Assembly (NCBI RefSeq): GCF_019857185.1
Contig: NZ_JAHWXP010000001.1
Location: 62,001-126,000 of the forward strand
Direction of reading: 5' to 3'
From: Alteriqipengyuania abyssalis
GTDB taxonomy: Bacteria; Pseudomonadota; Alphaproteobacteria; Sphingomonadales; Sphingomonadaceae
DNA length: 64,000 nucleotides
Below are positions 52,322 to 62,355 of this stretch, piece after piece (the first letter of the stretch is position 1; every line of letters begins with the position of its first letter). The position numbers were made by a program, and so were the translations under genes. Under the pieces are notes generated by a model that saw only the letters and a program-made list of their open reading frames with translations, did not search any database and was not told the DNA's origin.

Positions 52322-52433
52322 CTAATTGGTTCTTGTTTCGTGCGGTAGGCCAACAGCCTTTTGTAGTCCGATGCAAATTCGCCTGGCTTTACGCCCCCGC
52401 CCGGTCCTCCTTCGACAATATAAGAGCACTGGT

Positions 52434-53195
52434 GGTGCGGCTGAAGTCGATCAGGTCTACTTCCCGCAGCTCGAGGTCATCGGCGACATCGCCGGATCGG
52501 TCGAGCGGCTGGGAAACCGTCTGGATGGCAAGCTGCAGTGCGATCGCAGCTATTACACTGTGCTGCACCACGAGATTGCTTCGCACATTTCCGAGACCAG
52601 CGACGACGAACGTTTTCCGATGGTCCCCCAGCGCGTGGTTGCCGACGTACGCAGCGTAATGGCGCGCGATGATATCGTTGCGCTCGACAACGGTATCTAC
52701 AAGATCTGGTTCGCCAGAAACTACATTGCGAATGAACCGGGTACCATCCTTCTCGACAATGCATTGGCGACGATGGGCGCAGGCCTTCCATCGGCCATGA
52801 TAGCGGCGATGCTGTCGCCGGGGCGCAGAGTGCTCGCGGTATGCGGCGATGGCGGGTTCATGATGAACTCGCAGGAGCTGGAAACGGCCGTCAGGCTGGG
52901 CCTGAACCTCGTCGTACTCGTCCTGAACGATGCGGCATACGGCATGATCCGCTGGAAGCAGGACCAGCTCGGCTTTCCGGACTACGGCCTAACCTTTTCC
53001 AATCCCGACTTCGTCACCTACGCACAAAGCTATGGAGCGACCGGTCACCGGGTCGAGCGGAGCGCAGATCTTGTGGCGGTCCTGAACGCCGCATTCGAGG
53101 CGGGCGGCGTGCACCTTGTCGATCTGCCCGTCGACTACTCCGAAAACAAGAAGGTGCTGATCGACGAACTCGGCGCAAAGGTGTGCGAGCTATGA
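52434..53195 (+). pseudogene. 5'-truncated acetolactate synthase-like gene
   Basis: From the AEVDQVYFPQLEVIGDIAG segment onward the frame matches the second half of a ThDP acetohydroxyacid synthase-type enzyme, including the ThDP motif CGDGGFMMNSQELETAV to VLND. The N-terminal half with the catalytic Glu is missing; the upstream frame (SCGRPTAFCSPMQ) is unrelated. An enzyme without its PYR domain should be inactive. The cut lies near 52,435, next to the island genes, so it probably marks a recombination joint. It still overlaps the following ALDH gene by ATGA. Confidence 0.82.
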
Positions 53196-54586
53196 AGACG
53201 ATCGTTCACAATCCGTTCGACCGCGAGCCGGTTGCAGAAGTGCCGCTTGTCGACTGGCCTCAAATCGATGAATGGCTGAATGAAGCGCAGTTGCTCCACC
53301 GCGACCGCCATGGCTGGCTTGCCGTGCACGAGCGTGTCGCCATCCTCTGGCGGGCTGCGGATATCATGCGCGAACGAGCCGAGGATCTGGCTCTCCAGAT
53401 CGTCAGGGAGGGCGGCAAACCGCTGGTCGATGCGCGCGTGGAAGCCGGTCGCGCGATCAACAGCGTCGACTTATGCGTTCAGGCGCTCAGCGATGGCGGC
53501 GGTCACGAGATCCCCATGGACCTGACAGAAGCGGGTGCGGGAAGGACGGCATATACCTTCCGCGAGCCGATCGGTCCTGTCGTGGCGATCTCGGCATTCA
53601 ATCACCCGCTCAACCTGATCGTCCATCAGGTTGGACCGGCGGTAGCAGCCGGGTGCCCCGTTCTCATCAAGCCTGCGCTGGAAACGCCTCTGTCATGCCA
53701 GAGCTTCGTGAGCATTCTTCATGAAGCCGGCCTGCCCGAGGCCTGGTGCTGGTTCGCACCTTGCGGCAACGATATTGCCGAAAGAATGGTAACCGATCCG
53801 CGCACGGAGTTCTTCTCATTCATCGGTTCTGCGAAGATCGGCTGGATGCTTCGCTCGAAGCTGGCGCCGGGAACCCGCATTGCTCTCGAGCACGGCGGCG
53901 CGGCGCCGGTAATCGTGGACAGCGGCGTGGAGCGCGCAGCAGTGATCGCCTCGTTGCTCAAAGGCGGGTTCTATCATTCGGGTCAGGTCTGCGTTTCCGT
54001 GCAGCGCGTGTACGTCCCTGCTGCAGAATTGAAAGACTTCGCTCATGACCTAAGGCGAGCTGCCGAAAAGCTGGTAGTGGGCGATCCCGCCGATGCTGAG
54101 ACCCAATGCGGACCCCTGATCCGAACGGAGGAAGTTGACCGCGTCGAACGCTGGGTCGATGAAGCCATCGCAGCAGGAGGCACCCTGGTGTGCGGGGGAA
54201 GCCGTCTGAGTGACACTCTTTTCTCCCCGACCGTCATTGTCGATCCTCCGGATAGTGCCAAGGTATCCCAGGAAGAAATCTTCGGCCCCGTGATCTGCGT
54301 GTATGGCTATGACGATATCGACCTGGCTATCGAGCAGGCCAATGCCCTGCCTTACGCCTTTCAGGCCGCTGTATTCAGCGATCGGCTGTCAATCGCCAAT
54401 CATTGCATACAGTCTCTTGCGGGATCAGCTGTGATGGTGAACGACCATACGGCATTCCGCGTGGACTGGATGCCTTTTGCAGGGCTGCGCCGCTCCGGGC
54501 TTGGCGTCGGCGGGATCCCCTACACTATGGCGGATATGAGCATTGAAAAAATGGCCGTCTGGAACTGGCCTGCGGCGGCATCATAG
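53192..54586 (+). CDS. Aldehyde dehydrogenase
   Basis: NAD(P)-dependent aldehyde dehydrogenase of 464 residues. The catalytic Cys is in YHSGQVCVSVQRVYV near residue 270, the general-base Glu in ALEHGGAAPVIV near residue 236, and the oxyanion Asn region in ISAFNHPLNL. It was coupled to the acetolactate synthase-like gene, now truncated, so its old partner is lost. That pairing suggests the two once acted in one pathway, possibly on a 2-oxo acid derived aldehyde, but the substrate is unknown. Confidence 0.88.
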   Translation: MKTIVHNPFDREPVAEVPLVDWPQIDEWLNEAQLLHRDRHGWLAVHERVAILWRAADIMRERAEDLALQIVREGGKPLVDARVEAGRAINSVDLCVQALSDGGGHEIPMDLTEAGAGRTAYTFREPIGPVVAISAFNHPLNLIVHQVGPAVAAGCPVLIKPALETPLSCQSFVSILHEAGLPEAWCWFAPCGNDIAERMVTDPRTEFFSFIGSAKIGWMLRSKLAPGTRIALEHGGAAPVIVDSGVERAAVIASLLKGGFYHSGQVCVSVQRVYVPAAELKDFAHDLRRAAEKLVVGDPADAETQCGPLIRTEEVDRVERWVDEAIAAGGTLVCGGSRLSDTLFSPTVIVDPPDSAKVSQEEIFGPVICVYGYDDIDLAIEQANALPYAFQAAVFSDRLSIANHCIQSLAGSAVMVNDHTAFRVDWMPFAGLRRSGLGVGGIPYTMADMSIEKMAVWNWPAAAS

Positions 54587-54630
54587 CCCGTTCGACAGAC
54601 CCGGGATGGCGACACGGGCAGCTTCGCACT

Positions 54631-54672
54631 CGTCGGCCTTTCCCGAAGTTAAGTCTCTTATGGGCGGCCGAC
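54631..54672. repeat. Spaced inverted repeat between convergent genes
   Basis: GTCGGCC (54632-54638) and GGCCGAC (54666-54672) are 27 nt apart in the gap between aldehyde dehydrogenase and the MerR gene. Possible terminator or recombination scar. Confidence 0.35.
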
Positions 54673-54723
54673 AAAAGCCGTGCATTGGCGAGCCTGACCG
54701 AACTGGCGCACGAGGCGCGGACA

Positions 54724-55122
54724 TCAAGGCTCGGCGGTACCCGCAAGTGCATCGATGATGCGGCAATCGCCTACAGTGTCTTGCTCGCAGGCAGCGATCA
54801 TACGCCCAAGTTCCGTCCGCAACGCCTCCAGGCTCGCGATCTTGCGCTCGACCTCGCCGAGATGGCTTCTGGCCAGAGCGTCGATGCCCGCGCAGGACCG
54901 GTCGGCATCATCGGAGAGGTCGAGCAATTCCCTGATGCGTGCCATGGAGAAGCCGAGATCACGCGCGCGCCGTATGAAGTTAAGGCGCGCTTCCTCTGCT
55001 GGTCCATAATCGCGATAATTGGCCCGCGTGCGTGGAGGGGCAGCGACGATACCCTCACGCTCGTAGAAGCGGATTGTTTCGGATTTGACGCCGGTTATCC
55101 GGGCAAGTTGACCAATTCTCAT
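54724..55122 (-). CDS. MerR-family metal-sensing regulator
   Basis: A 132-residue MerR regulator. The winged HTH is MRIGQLARITGVKSETIRFYEREGIV with the wing RANYRDYG, then a dimer helix. Metal ligands suggest a divalent metal: a Cys in DDADRSCAGIDAL (the ZntR Cys79 position) and a C-terminal C-x7-C loop (ACEQDTVGDCRII). CueR has Ser at the first position, so a Zn/Cd/Co/Pb-type sensor is more likely than copper. It is divergent from a cation transporter gene and shares its operator. Confidence 0.9.
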   Translation of the reverse strand: MRIGQLARITGVKSETIRFYEREGIVAAPPRTRANYRDYGPAEEARLNFIRRARDLGFSMARIRELLDLSDDADRSCAGIDALARSHLGEVERKIASLEALRTELGRMIAACEQDTVGDCRIIDALAGTAEP

Positions 55123-55140
55123 GACAAAGGCTCCTGCCGC

Positions 55141-55171
55141 TTGACCTTGTAGTTACTACAAGGTGCATAGG
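55141..55171 (+). promoter_or_regulatory. MerR-type promoter and operator of the cation transporter
   Basis: TTGACC (55141-55146) and CATAGG (55166-55171) are 19 nt apart, the long spacing typical of MerR promoters. Within the spacer lies a 21-nt palindrome, ACCTTGTAGT-T-ACTACAAGGT (55144-55164). It is 34 nt before the transporter start and 22 nt from the divergent MerR start. Confidence 0.82.
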
Positions 55172-55197
55172 GCGGATCGACGCAAGGAGTCGAGTAA

Positions 55198-55815
55198 ATG
55201 GGAAAGACCTGCTGCGGCCCCGATGAGGCCGGTGCAAACAACAACGATCCGACATGGCGGCGCATTCTGTGGATCGCACTGGGCCTTAATGCAATCATGT
55301 TCGGCGTGGAGATCGTGGCAGGCATTGCTGCGGATTCGCGCGCCTTGCAGGCCGACGCGCTCGACTTTCTCGGTGATGCGGCAAACTATGCTATCAGTCT
55401 CGGTGTAGCGGGGATGGCGCTCGTCTGGCGCGCGCGTGCGGCTCTCGTAAAGGCGGCGACCATGCTGGCTTTCGGCCTGTGGGTGCTCGGCTCGGCCATC
55501 TGGGGTTTCTTTGTCGGGGCGTCGCCCGACCCGGGAACGATGGGCGCCATCGGTTCTCTTGCTCTGGCGGTAAATCTCGCCGTCGCCGCGATGCTGTTCC
55601 GGTATCGCTCGGGCGATGCGAACATGCGCTCGGTGTGGATCTGTTCGCGCAACGACGCGATCGGTAATATCGCCGTGCTGGCGGCAGCGATTGGCGTTTT
55701 CGGCACCGGCCGTGCGTGGCCCGATCTGGTTGTGGCGAGCATCATGGCAGGACTGGCGGTGTGGGGAAGTGCCGAAGTCTCCAAACAGGCCCGTGGCGAA
55801 CTGCGCTCTACCTAA
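55198..55815 (+). CDS. Cation transporter, short CDF-like
   Basis: A 205-residue membrane protein with about six helices and no cytoplasmic C-terminal domain. The N-terminus carries a CC pair (MGKTCCGPDEAGANNN). The CDF metal sites are altered: helix 2 has DALDFLGDAAN (DxxxD) and helix 5 SRNDAIGNIAV (DxxxN), rather than the HxxxD of zinc exporters. Regulation by the adjacent MerR protein through the shared operator is strongly suggested. Probably a divalent-metal efflux protein. Confidence 0.85.
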   Translation: MGKTCCGPDEAGANNNDPTWRRILWIALGLNAIMFGVEIVAGIAADSRALQADALDFLGDAANYAISLGVAGMALVWRARAALVKAATMLAFGLWVLGSAIWGFFVGASPDPGTMGAIGSLALAVNLAVAAMLFRYRSGDANMRSVWICSRNDAIGNIAVLAAAIGVFGTGRAWPDLVVASIMAGLAVWGSAEVSKQARGELRST

Positions 55816-55876
55816 ACTCCAGAATATCCCCGCGATCGGGGGTTGGAGGAAATACATTTCCGTCTACACCCTGCTA

Positions 55877-55893
55877 TTGCGAATTAATTGCAA
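55877..55893 (+). promoter_or_regulatory. Fur-box-like site before the FTR1 gene
   Basis: TTGCGAATTAATTGCAA, a near-palindrome like the TTGCGAAT-type Fur boxes of alphaproteobacteria, 18 nt upstream of the start codon of an iron permease gene. Confidence 0.5.
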
Positions 55894-55911
55894 CAGATAT
55901 AGAGACCCCTC

Positions 55912-57864
55912 ATGCATCGCATCGTCTCCGCCACCGTCCATCCGGCACTGCGGCTCATTCTGCTGGCGCTTGCGCTGTGTCTGTCCGTCACCGCGAACGC
56001 GGAAGAACCCGACGTGCGAACCACCTGGCGTCTGCTCGATTATATCGCGGTCGACTACGCCTCCGCCGTTTCCGAGGGACGTGTTGCCGACGAATTCGAA
56101 TATCGCGAAATGGTGGAGTTTTCCGATGTCGTGGCGCGGCAGATCGCTGCATTGCCGGATACTAAAGACAATCAAGCACTCATCCGCCGATCGGACCAGC
56201 TGCGAGCTCTGATCGCCAATAAGGAACCCGCCGAGCGAGTTGGGCGCTTAGCGCGCGCGCTGGCAGCCTCGTTGCTGACAGCCTACCCGGTTCCGCTTGC
56301 CCCTTCGCAGGCGCCCGACCTTGACCGCGCCCGCACTCTCTTCGCGCAGAACTGCGCCTCGTGTCACGGCGCCGCCGGAAGTGCGCCACCGGCCGCAATG
56401 CAGGCACTTGATCCCCCGCCGATCGACTTCACCGATATCGACCGGGCGCGGCAGCGCAGTGCGTTCGGGCTTTACCAGGTCATCACGCAAGGGCTGGAAG
56501 GAACGTCCATGGCCAGCTTCGCATCGCTGTCCGACGAGGATCGCTGGGCGCTTGCATTCCATGCCGGCAGCATTGCTTTTGAAGATGTGGCCAAGGGCGA
56601 GCGTATTTGGCGGGAAGATGATGGCATACGCCAGCTTGTCCCCGATCTCGAGACGCTCGCCGCGCTCACACCGGAAAGTCTGGCCGAGCAGATCGGCGAG
56701 GACCGTGCGCTCGCCGTCATGGCCTATCTTCGCGCCAATCCCGATGCGGTGGGACAGGCAAATGACGCAGGTTCGCTCGCCTTCGTTCGCGATACGCTCG
56801 ATCGCAGCCTGTCAGCTTATCGGGCTGGCAACCGAGAGGAAGCGCGGCAGCTTGCCCTGTCTGCCTATCTCGACGGGTTTGAACCCCTGGAGGCCCTCCT
56901 GGCAACGCGCGATGGCGGTTTGATGCGGGAGGTAGAACAGGCGCTCGGGCAATTCCGGGCCGGAATAGAGTCCGGTGCGAATCCATCCGAACTACAGCAA
57001 CTAAGGGCTCGCATCGATAGTCTGCTGGCAAGAGCCGAGGAAGCGTTGGCTCCTGAGGCGGCCAGCGAAATCTCGAACTTTCTCGGGGCGTTCACCATCC
57101 TGCTGCGCGAGGGGATCGAAGCACTTCTGGTTGTGATCGCCATGATCGCCTTTGTGAAAAAGTCGCACCGCTTCGAGGTACTGCCCTATGTCCATGGCGG
57201 GTGGATCGCTGCTCTTCTTGCAGGTGTCGCCACCTGGGTCCTGGCAACCTACTTTGTGAGCATCAGCGGTGCGAGCCGCGAGATGACCGAAGGGATCGGC
57301 GCGCTGCTTGCGGCTGTCATTCTCGTATCGGTCGGGATCTGGATGCATGGCAAATCCCAGGCCGAGGAATGGCGGCGCTATATCCAGGAAAAAATGGGCA
57401 AGGCGCTTTCGCGCGGATCGGCATGGTTTCTCTTTGGTCTTGCATTCGTGGTCGTCTACCGGGAAGCGTTCGAGACTATCCTGTTCTACGCTGCCCTGTG
57501 GAACCAGCAGAGCAGCGGCATCATACTGGCAGGTGCCTTGTCCGCAGTAGCGCTGCTGGCGCTCATTGCATGGGCCATGCTGCGCTACAGCCGCAAACTG
57601 CCGATCACCCAGTTCTTCCGCTACAGTGCTATCCTGATTGCGATCCTTGCGGTCATTCTCGCGGGCAAGGGCGTGGGCGCTTTCCAGGAGGCCGGAGTTC
57701 TTTCCGCCACTTTCATTGCCGGCTTGCCGCGCCTCGCCGAACTCGGCTTCTTCCCGACTGTCGAGACGATCGGCGCGCAATTGCTCACGCTGCTGGCCCT
57801 GATTGCCGGATTTCGGGTAAGTCGATCACCATCGGGACCGCAGCCGGCAGCTGTCGAGGGATAG
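55912..57864 (+). CDS. Cytochrome c-FTR1 fused iron permease
   Basis: A 650-residue protein with signal peptide, a c-type cytochrome domain (CASCH heme motif near residue 150, distal Met in GTSMASFASL) and a C-terminal FTR1 permease with seven helices and the two REXXE-type motifs REGIEALLVV and YREAFETILFY. FTR1 imports Fe(III) after oxidation; the fused cytochrome may take up the electron, standing in for the multicopper oxidase of yeast. The upstream Fur-like box fits iron control. The membrane domain starts at about residue 385. Confidence 0.9.
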   Translation: MHRIVSATVHPALRLILLALALCLSVTANAEEPDVRTTWRLLDYIAVDYASAVSEGRVADEFEYREMVEFSDVVARQIAALPDTKDNQALIRRSDQLRALIANKEPAERVGRLARALAASLLTAYPVPLAPSQAPDLDRARTLFAQNCASCHGAAGSAPPAAMQALDPPPIDFTDIDRARQRSAFGLYQVITQGLEGTSMASFASLSDEDRWALAFHAGSIAFEDVAKGERIWREDDGIRQLVPDLETLAALTPESLAEQIGEDRALAVMAYLRANPDAVGQANDAGSLAFVRDTLDRSLSAYRAGNREEARQLALSAYLDGFEPLEALLATRDGGLMREVEQALGQFRAGIESGANPSELQQLRARIDSLLARAEEALAPEAASEISNFLGAFTILLREGIEALLVVIAMIAFVKKSHRFEVLPYVHGGWIAALLAGVATWVLATYFVSISGASREMTEGIGALLAAVILVSVGIWMHGKSQAEEWRRYIQEKMGKALSRGSAWFLFGLAFVVVYREAFETILFYAALWNQQSSGIILAGALSAVALLALIAWAMLRYSRKLPITQFFRYSAILIAILAVILAGKGVGAFQEAGVLSATFIAGLPRLAELGFFPTVETIGAQLLTLLALIAGFRVSRSPSGPQPAAVEG

Positions 57865-57881
57865 GAGATCCCGGTTTGCGA

Positions 57882-58358
57882 TCAGCGGGGTCCGGTGCCG
57901 AGACGGCGCGCGAGCCACAAGGTGGCCGTGGGAACCGCGACCCACATCACGATCGGTACCAGGCCGATTTTGGTCCCGGGCACAAGCGGCATGATTGCAC
58001 TATAGGACCACCCCCAGTCGGCACCGACAGCCAGCACTTCGACCATGGCAGTAATGGCCAGGCCGATTCCCAGGAACACGACAAAACGCGAGATCGGCCA
58101 GTCTACGAGCCACGGCGTTTTACCACTGCCGACAGAGGCGCCGAGATAAGCGGCCACCATGATCCCGGCATCGCCGAACGAGGCCAGGCCGCAGCGACGT
58201 GCTGCCTCGGCAGGCGACAGACCTCCCGACTGGTAGAAAGGAAGCTGGAGCATCTCCCAGGCGAAAGCGATGAGAATTCCGAATATCGCGATCCAGAGGG
58301 CTGGATGAGCACCGCGCCATTCGCGCGATTCCTCAGAGATTTGGTCCTGATCCTGCAT
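57882..58358 (-). CDS. Membrane protein of unknown function in the copper operon
   Basis: A 158-residue protein with four helices (LWIAIFGILIAFAWEMLQLPFYQ; MVAAYLGASVG; FVVFLGIGLAITAMVEVLAVG; LVPIVMWVAVPTATLWLA). It lies 44 nt downstream of the copper ATPase gene on the same strand, so it is the last gene of the copper operon. I do not know the family. The ATG of MQDQDQISEES was chosen; a longer N-terminal frame overlaps the ATPase gene and looks out of frame. Confidence 0.75.
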   Translation of the reverse strand: MQDQDQISEESREWRGAHPALWIAIFGILIAFAWEMLQLPFYQSGGLSPAEAARRCGLASFGDAGIMVAAYLGASVGSGKTPWLVDWPISRFVVFLGIGLAITAMVEVLAVGADWGWSYSAIMPLVPGTKIGLVPIVMWVAVPTATLWLARRLGTGPR

Positions 58359-58402
58359 CGTCTGATTCGTCACTCCTGCGATCTCCGTCCCGTCCCCATC
58401 GC

Positions 58403-60742
58403 TCAGGTATCGAATTTGGGAAGAGCGAGGCCGCGCAGGCGCAGGGCGTTGCCGATCACCGATACCGAAGACAGGCTCATCGCTGCGGCCGCGATCATCG
58501 GGTTCAAAAGCAACCCGGTCCATGGATAGAGGACACCTGCTGCGACCGGTATGCCGAGCGCATTATACGCAAAGGCAAAGAACAGGTTCTGCCTGATGTT
58601 GCGCATAGCGGCCCGAGACAGGACGAGCGCCTGAACAACGCCGACGAGGTCGCCGCGCACCAATGTCACGCCCGCGCTTTCGATCGCGACATCGGTACCC
58701 GTTCCCATCGCGATGCCGACATGCGAAGCGGCAAGCGCGGGTGCGTCGTTTATGCCGTCGCCGGCCATAGCGACCCGGCGACCCTCGCTCTTCAACTGCT
58801 CGATCTTGCGATGTTTGTCCTCGGGCGAGACGTTCGCTTCGACTTCGTCGATACCGACCTGGCTTGCTACCGCACGCGCGGTGGCTTCGCTGTCGCCGGT
58901 AAGCATCACGATCTTGATGCCGCGCTCATGCAACGCGGCAATAGCGGTGCGGCTGGTTGCCTTGATCGGATCGGCGACCGCGATAAGGCCTGCCGGTGCC
59001 CCGTCCACGGCCACGAACATCACCGTCTGTCCGAGGCTTCGGCCTTCGTCCGCCGTTGACCGCCAGCCTTCTTCGAGCGCCCCTATACGCTCCATCATCT
59101 TTTCATTCCCGATCGCGACCAGGCGCTTGTCGACATTTGCCTGGATACCTTCGCCGGTCACGGATTCGATATCGGAAGCGTCGAGAATGGCAGCGCCCCT
59201 GTTTTGAGCCCCTTCCACGATCGCGTGGGCGAGCGGATGCTCGCTTCCTCTCTCAACGGCAGCGACAAGGCTCAGCAATTCCTGCTCGTCGAAATTTGGC
59301 TGCGGTTTTACGTCGACAAGATCAGGCTTGCCCCGGGTCAGCGTTCCGGTCTTGTCGACGACCAGCGTATCGATCTTTTCCAGCGTTTCGAGCGCTTCGG
59401 CGTTCTTGATCAGGATCCCGTGCTGCGCGCCCTTGCCGGTACCGGTCATGATCGACATCGGCGTCGCCAGTCCGAGCGCGCAGGGACACGCGATGATCAG
59501 AACGGCGACCGCGTTGACGAGCGCGTAGGCAAGGGCCGGTGCCGGTCCCCAGATGGCCCAGACGACAAAACTCACGATAGCGACAAGGACGACGATGGGT
59601 ACGAACCATCCGGTGACCTGGTCGGCGAGCCGCTGGATCGGTGCCCGGCTGCGCTGGGCCTCCGCGACCATCTGCACGATCTTCGAGAGCATGGTGTCCG
59701 CGCCGACCTGCGTCGCGCGCATGGTGAAGCTGCCGGTCTGGTTTACGGTGCCCCCGATCACGGGATCGCCCGCGCTTTTCTTGACGGGAATGGGTTCGCC
59801 ACTGATCATGGATTCGTCGATGGCACTGCTTCCATCCTCGAGCGTGCCATCGACGGGGACCTTGTCGCCCGGACGCACGCGCAGCAGGTCCCCCGACGTC
59901 AATTCATCGAGCGGTACTTCGCGCTCGTCCCCGCGACCGAAGATCTTCATCGCGGTCGGGGGTGCGAGTTCGAGAAGCGCTCGCAAGGCGCTCGATGTCG
60001 ATCCGCGCGCCTTGAGCTCGAGCACCTGCCCGAGCAGCACGAGGGTCGTGATAACCGCTGCGGCCTCGTAATAGACGCCGACCCGGCCCGCATGATCGCG
60101 GAATGCCTCGGGAAAGATGTCCGGGGCGAGGGTTGCCACAAGGCTGAACAGATAGGCGATGGCGACGCCGAAGCCGATCAGGGTGAACATGTTGAGGTTC
60201 ATGGTCCGGACCGATTGCAGCGCGCGGGTGAAGAAGGGCCAGCCGCCCCAAAGCACCACCGGAGTTGCCAGCAGGAGCTGCAGCCACTGCGCGATAGCGG
60301 GTTCGATGACCTGATCGAACGGTCGCGACGGGATCATGTCGCCCATCGCATAGGCGAAGAGCGGCAGCGTGAAGAGCGCGCTCCACCAGAACCTTCGCCG
60401 CATGTCGACGAGTTCGGGATCGGGGCCCTCGTTCAGAGTGACCGTTTCGGGCTCGAGGGCCATCCCGCATATCGGGCAAGAGCCCGGCCCCGGCTGCCGG
60501 ATCTCCGGATGCATCGGACAGGTATATATGGTACCTTCCGGGACATCCTCGACAGCATCGAGGTGCGCCTTCGAAAGATACATCTCCGGATCCGCGCGGA
60601 ACTTGTCGAGGCAGCGCGAGGAGCAGAAGTAATGGTCGCCACCCTCGTGTCGATCGACGAAGCGGGCGCCGTCCATCTTCACGCTCATTCCGCAAACGGG
60701 GTCGGTCGCCATACCCTCGATTGCATTGTGCCCATCGCTCAT
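58403..60742 (-). CDS. Copper P-type ATPase with YHS and heavy-metal domains
   Basis: P1B ATPase of 779 residues that exports Cu(I). The N-terminus holds a YHS domain ([23 protein letters not shown]) and an HMBD ([22 protein letters not shown]) in place of HMA domains. The transport motif is CPC ([13 protein letters not shown]), phosphorylation site [11 protein letters not shown], nucleotide His in [11 protein letters not shown], and the last helices carry [15 protein letters not shown] with the copper-site residues. It lies between the multicopper oxidase gene and the small membrane protein gene. Confidence 0.95.
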   Translation of the reverse strand: MSDGHNAIEGMATDPVCGMSVKMDGARFVDRHEGGDHYFCSSRCLDKFRADPEMYLSKAHLDAVEDVPEGTIYTCPMHPEIRQPGPGSCPICGMALEPETVTLNEGPDPELVDMRRRFWWSALFTLPLFAYAMGDMIPSRPFDQVIEPAIAQWLQLLLATPVVLWGGWPFFTRALQSVRTMNLNMFTLIGFGVAIAYLFSLVATLAPDIFPEAFRDHAGRVGVYYEAAAVITTLVLLGQVLELKARGSTSSALRALLELAPPTAMKIFGRGDEREVPLDELTSGDLLRVRPGDKVPVDGTLEDGSSAIDESMISGEPIPVKKSAGDPVIGGTVNQTGSFTMRATQVGADTMLSKIVQMVAEAQRSRAPIQRLADQVTGWFVPIVVLVAIVSFVVWAIWGPAPALAYALVNAVAVLIIACPCALGLATPMSIMTGTGKGAQHGILIKNAEALETLEKIDTLVVDKTGTLTRGKPDLVDVKPQPNFDEQELLSLVAAVERGSEHPLAHAIVEGAQNRGAAILDASDIESVTGEGIQANVDKRLVAIGNEKMMERIGALEEGWRSTADEGRSLGQTVMFVAVDGAPAGLIAVADPIKATSRTAIAALHERGIKIVMLTGDSEATARAVASQVGIDEVEANVSPEDKHRKIEQLKSEGRRVAMAGDGINDAPALAASHVGIAMGTGTDVAIESAGVTLVRGDLVGVVQALVLSRAAMRNIRQNLFFAFAYNALGIPVAAGVLYPWTGLLLNPMIAAAAMSLSSVSVIGNALRLRGLALPKFDT

Positions 60743-60755
60743 CTGTCGTTCTCCC

Positions 60756-62297
60756 CTAATTGGCCATCACCACGAACTGCCCCATCATGCCTGCGTCCTC
60801 GTGCTCGAGGATATGGCAGTGATACATGTAGGGAGTGTCGGGATCGGTATTTTCTTCGAACCGCAACAGCAGCCTGACCTGTTCACGCGGGTTGACGATT
60901 ACGGTGTCCTTGAAGCCCGCCTCTTCCGCCCGCGGAGGCCGACCGTCCCGGTCGAGCAAGCGGAACTGCACGTTATGAATATGAAAGGGATGGGCCATCA
61001 TCGATGCGTTGGCGATTTCCCATATTTCCCACTGACCCACCGGTACGCGCTGATTGATGACGTCCATGTCCATGGTTTCGCCGTTGATCGACATGCCCCG
61101 GCCCATCATGCCCATATCGAGCACGAAACGGCGGCTGCGAACGGCGAGTGAGGGGTCTGGCGCAGCAAGCGCGGCCAGAGTGGGCGGGAGCATTACTGGA
61201 GTTGACGCGCCTGAGGGGCGCATATCGAGGATCGAAAACGTGCGCCCCTGCCTCTCGCGATCGGCCCGGTTTCCCATCATTCCGCCGCCCATCATACCCC
61301 CGCCTTGCCCGCCCATCATGCCCATGGCGTTAGCAGGGCTGCTGGCAATCAGCCGGAGCGGACGCCCTTCGGAAAGATCGACGATCACTTGTGCGCGTTC
61401 GCCTGGGGCAAGGGTAAGACTGCGAACCTCGCTTGGCGCGGCAAGCAGGCCGCCATCGCTTGCGATGAGTTGCATCGGACGATCACCTTCGAGCGAGAAG
61501 GTGTAGAACCGCGCATTCGATCCATTGAGAAGCCGCAGGCGCAGCGGACCGGCGGCGGCCTCGAAAACGGCATTGGCCGTTCCGTTCACATAGATGCGCT
61601 CACCCATCACCCCCATCATCCGCGAGTGCATATCGAGCGGGTAAACAAGGCGGCCCGCGCCGTCGATCACGCGATCCTGCACGACGAGCGGTATGTCATC
61701 TACACCGTACCGGCTCGGCAGATCGAGGCGATCCTCTTCCTCGTCGCGCACGTAGATCGGGGCAGCAAGTCCGGCATAGACCTGTGGTCCGGCCCGGCGA
61801 TGCAGATGCGAATGATACCAGTATAACGAAGCGCGCTGGCGTATTTCGAAGGACGGGCTCCAGCGCTCACCGGGCCGTATGAGCTGGTGCGGCCCGCCAT
61901 CCGCTGTGGCGGGAAGTTCGAAACCATGCCAGTGGACGGTCGCATCTTCGGCAAGCTTGTTGTCGATGTGAAAGCGAACCTGTTCGCCGCGGCGCATTTT
62001 GAGGGTCGGGCCGAGATAGGATGCGTCGATACCGATCGTCGGTGACGCCGTGCCGGGCACGAATTCTTTCTCGCCCGGTGTCAGGGACAGGCGAAAGACA
62101 CGCTCGCCCCGTTCGATCGTTCCTGCCTGTAGCCGAGGTATGGCAAGAGGATTGCTTTCGCCTCCCTGATCGAGCGACATCCTGCTTTGCGTACCGCAAC
62201 CCAGCAGCGGCAGCGCGGCGAAACCCGTCGCCGCGAGGCCGGCGCTCTTGATGAAGTCGCGGCGATCCTTAAAGTCGGGCCTGTCGATACCTGGCAT
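60756..62297 (-). CDS. Tat-exported multicopper oxidase (CueO/CopA type)
   Basis: A multicopper oxidase (about 513 residues) that oxidises Cu(I) in the periplasm. A Tat signal is present ([24 protein letters not shown], with a possible lipoprotein Cys). Copper ligands: [21 protein letters not shown] and [13 protein letters not shown] (T1 Met). A Met/Gly-rich loop ([18 protein letters not shown]) may bind excess Cu(I), as in CueO. The ATG at MPGIDRPDF was preferred over an upstream frame. It follows the cusF-like gene after 58 nt. Confidence 0.94.
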   Translation of the reverse strand: MPGIDRPDFKDRRDFIKSAGLAATGFAALPLLGCGTQSRMSLDQGGESNPLAIPRLQAGTIERGERVFRLSLTPGEKEFVPGTASPTIGIDASYLGPTLKMRRGEQVRFHIDNKLAEDATVHWHGFELPATADGGPHQLIRPGERWSPSFEIRQRASLYWYHSHLHRRAGPQVYAGLAAPIYVRDEEEDRLDLPSRYGVDDIPLVVQDRVIDGAGRLVYPLDMHSRMMGVMGERIYVNGTANAVFEAAAGPLRLRLLNGSNARFYTFSLEGDRPMQLIASDGGLLAAPSEVRSLTLAPGERAQVIVDLSEGRPLRLIASSPANAMGMMGGQGGGMMGGGMMGNRADRERQGRTFSILDMRPSGASTPVMLPPTLAALAAPDPSLAVRSRRFVLDMGMMGRGMSINGETMDMDVINQRVPVGQWEIWEIANASMMAHPFHIHNVQFRLLDRDGRPPRAEEAGFKDTVIVNPREQVRLLLRFEENTDPDTPYMYHCHILEHEDAGMMGQFVVMAN

Positions 62298-62355
62298 ATT
62301 CACCTGTTTTTGCGTGGGAGGCACCGGCGCAACCGAGCGCCTCCCACCCACCGTC

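Larger units (their letters stand above)
37311..52430. mobile_element. Integrative element at tRNA-Met, left part
   Basis: A tyrosine integrase next to a tRNA 3' end, followed by genes of the kind carried by conjugative islands and plasmids (lytic transglycosylase, Toprim protein, DarB-like methylase-helicase, ParB, ArdC, DUF2493). The left boundary is set by the tRNA. No repeat of the tRNA 3' end was found later in the window, so the right end lies beyond it or has been lost; 52,430 is only where the island-type genes give way to a truncated metabolic gene. No type IV secretion genes are in view, so mobility by conjugation is not shown. Confidence 0.72.

Noticed and set aside
52326-53195. 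Complete short ThDP enzyme
   Set aside because: The PYR domain with the catalytic Glu is absent and the first 36 codons are unlike any ThDP enzyme, so it is treated as a truncated gene.
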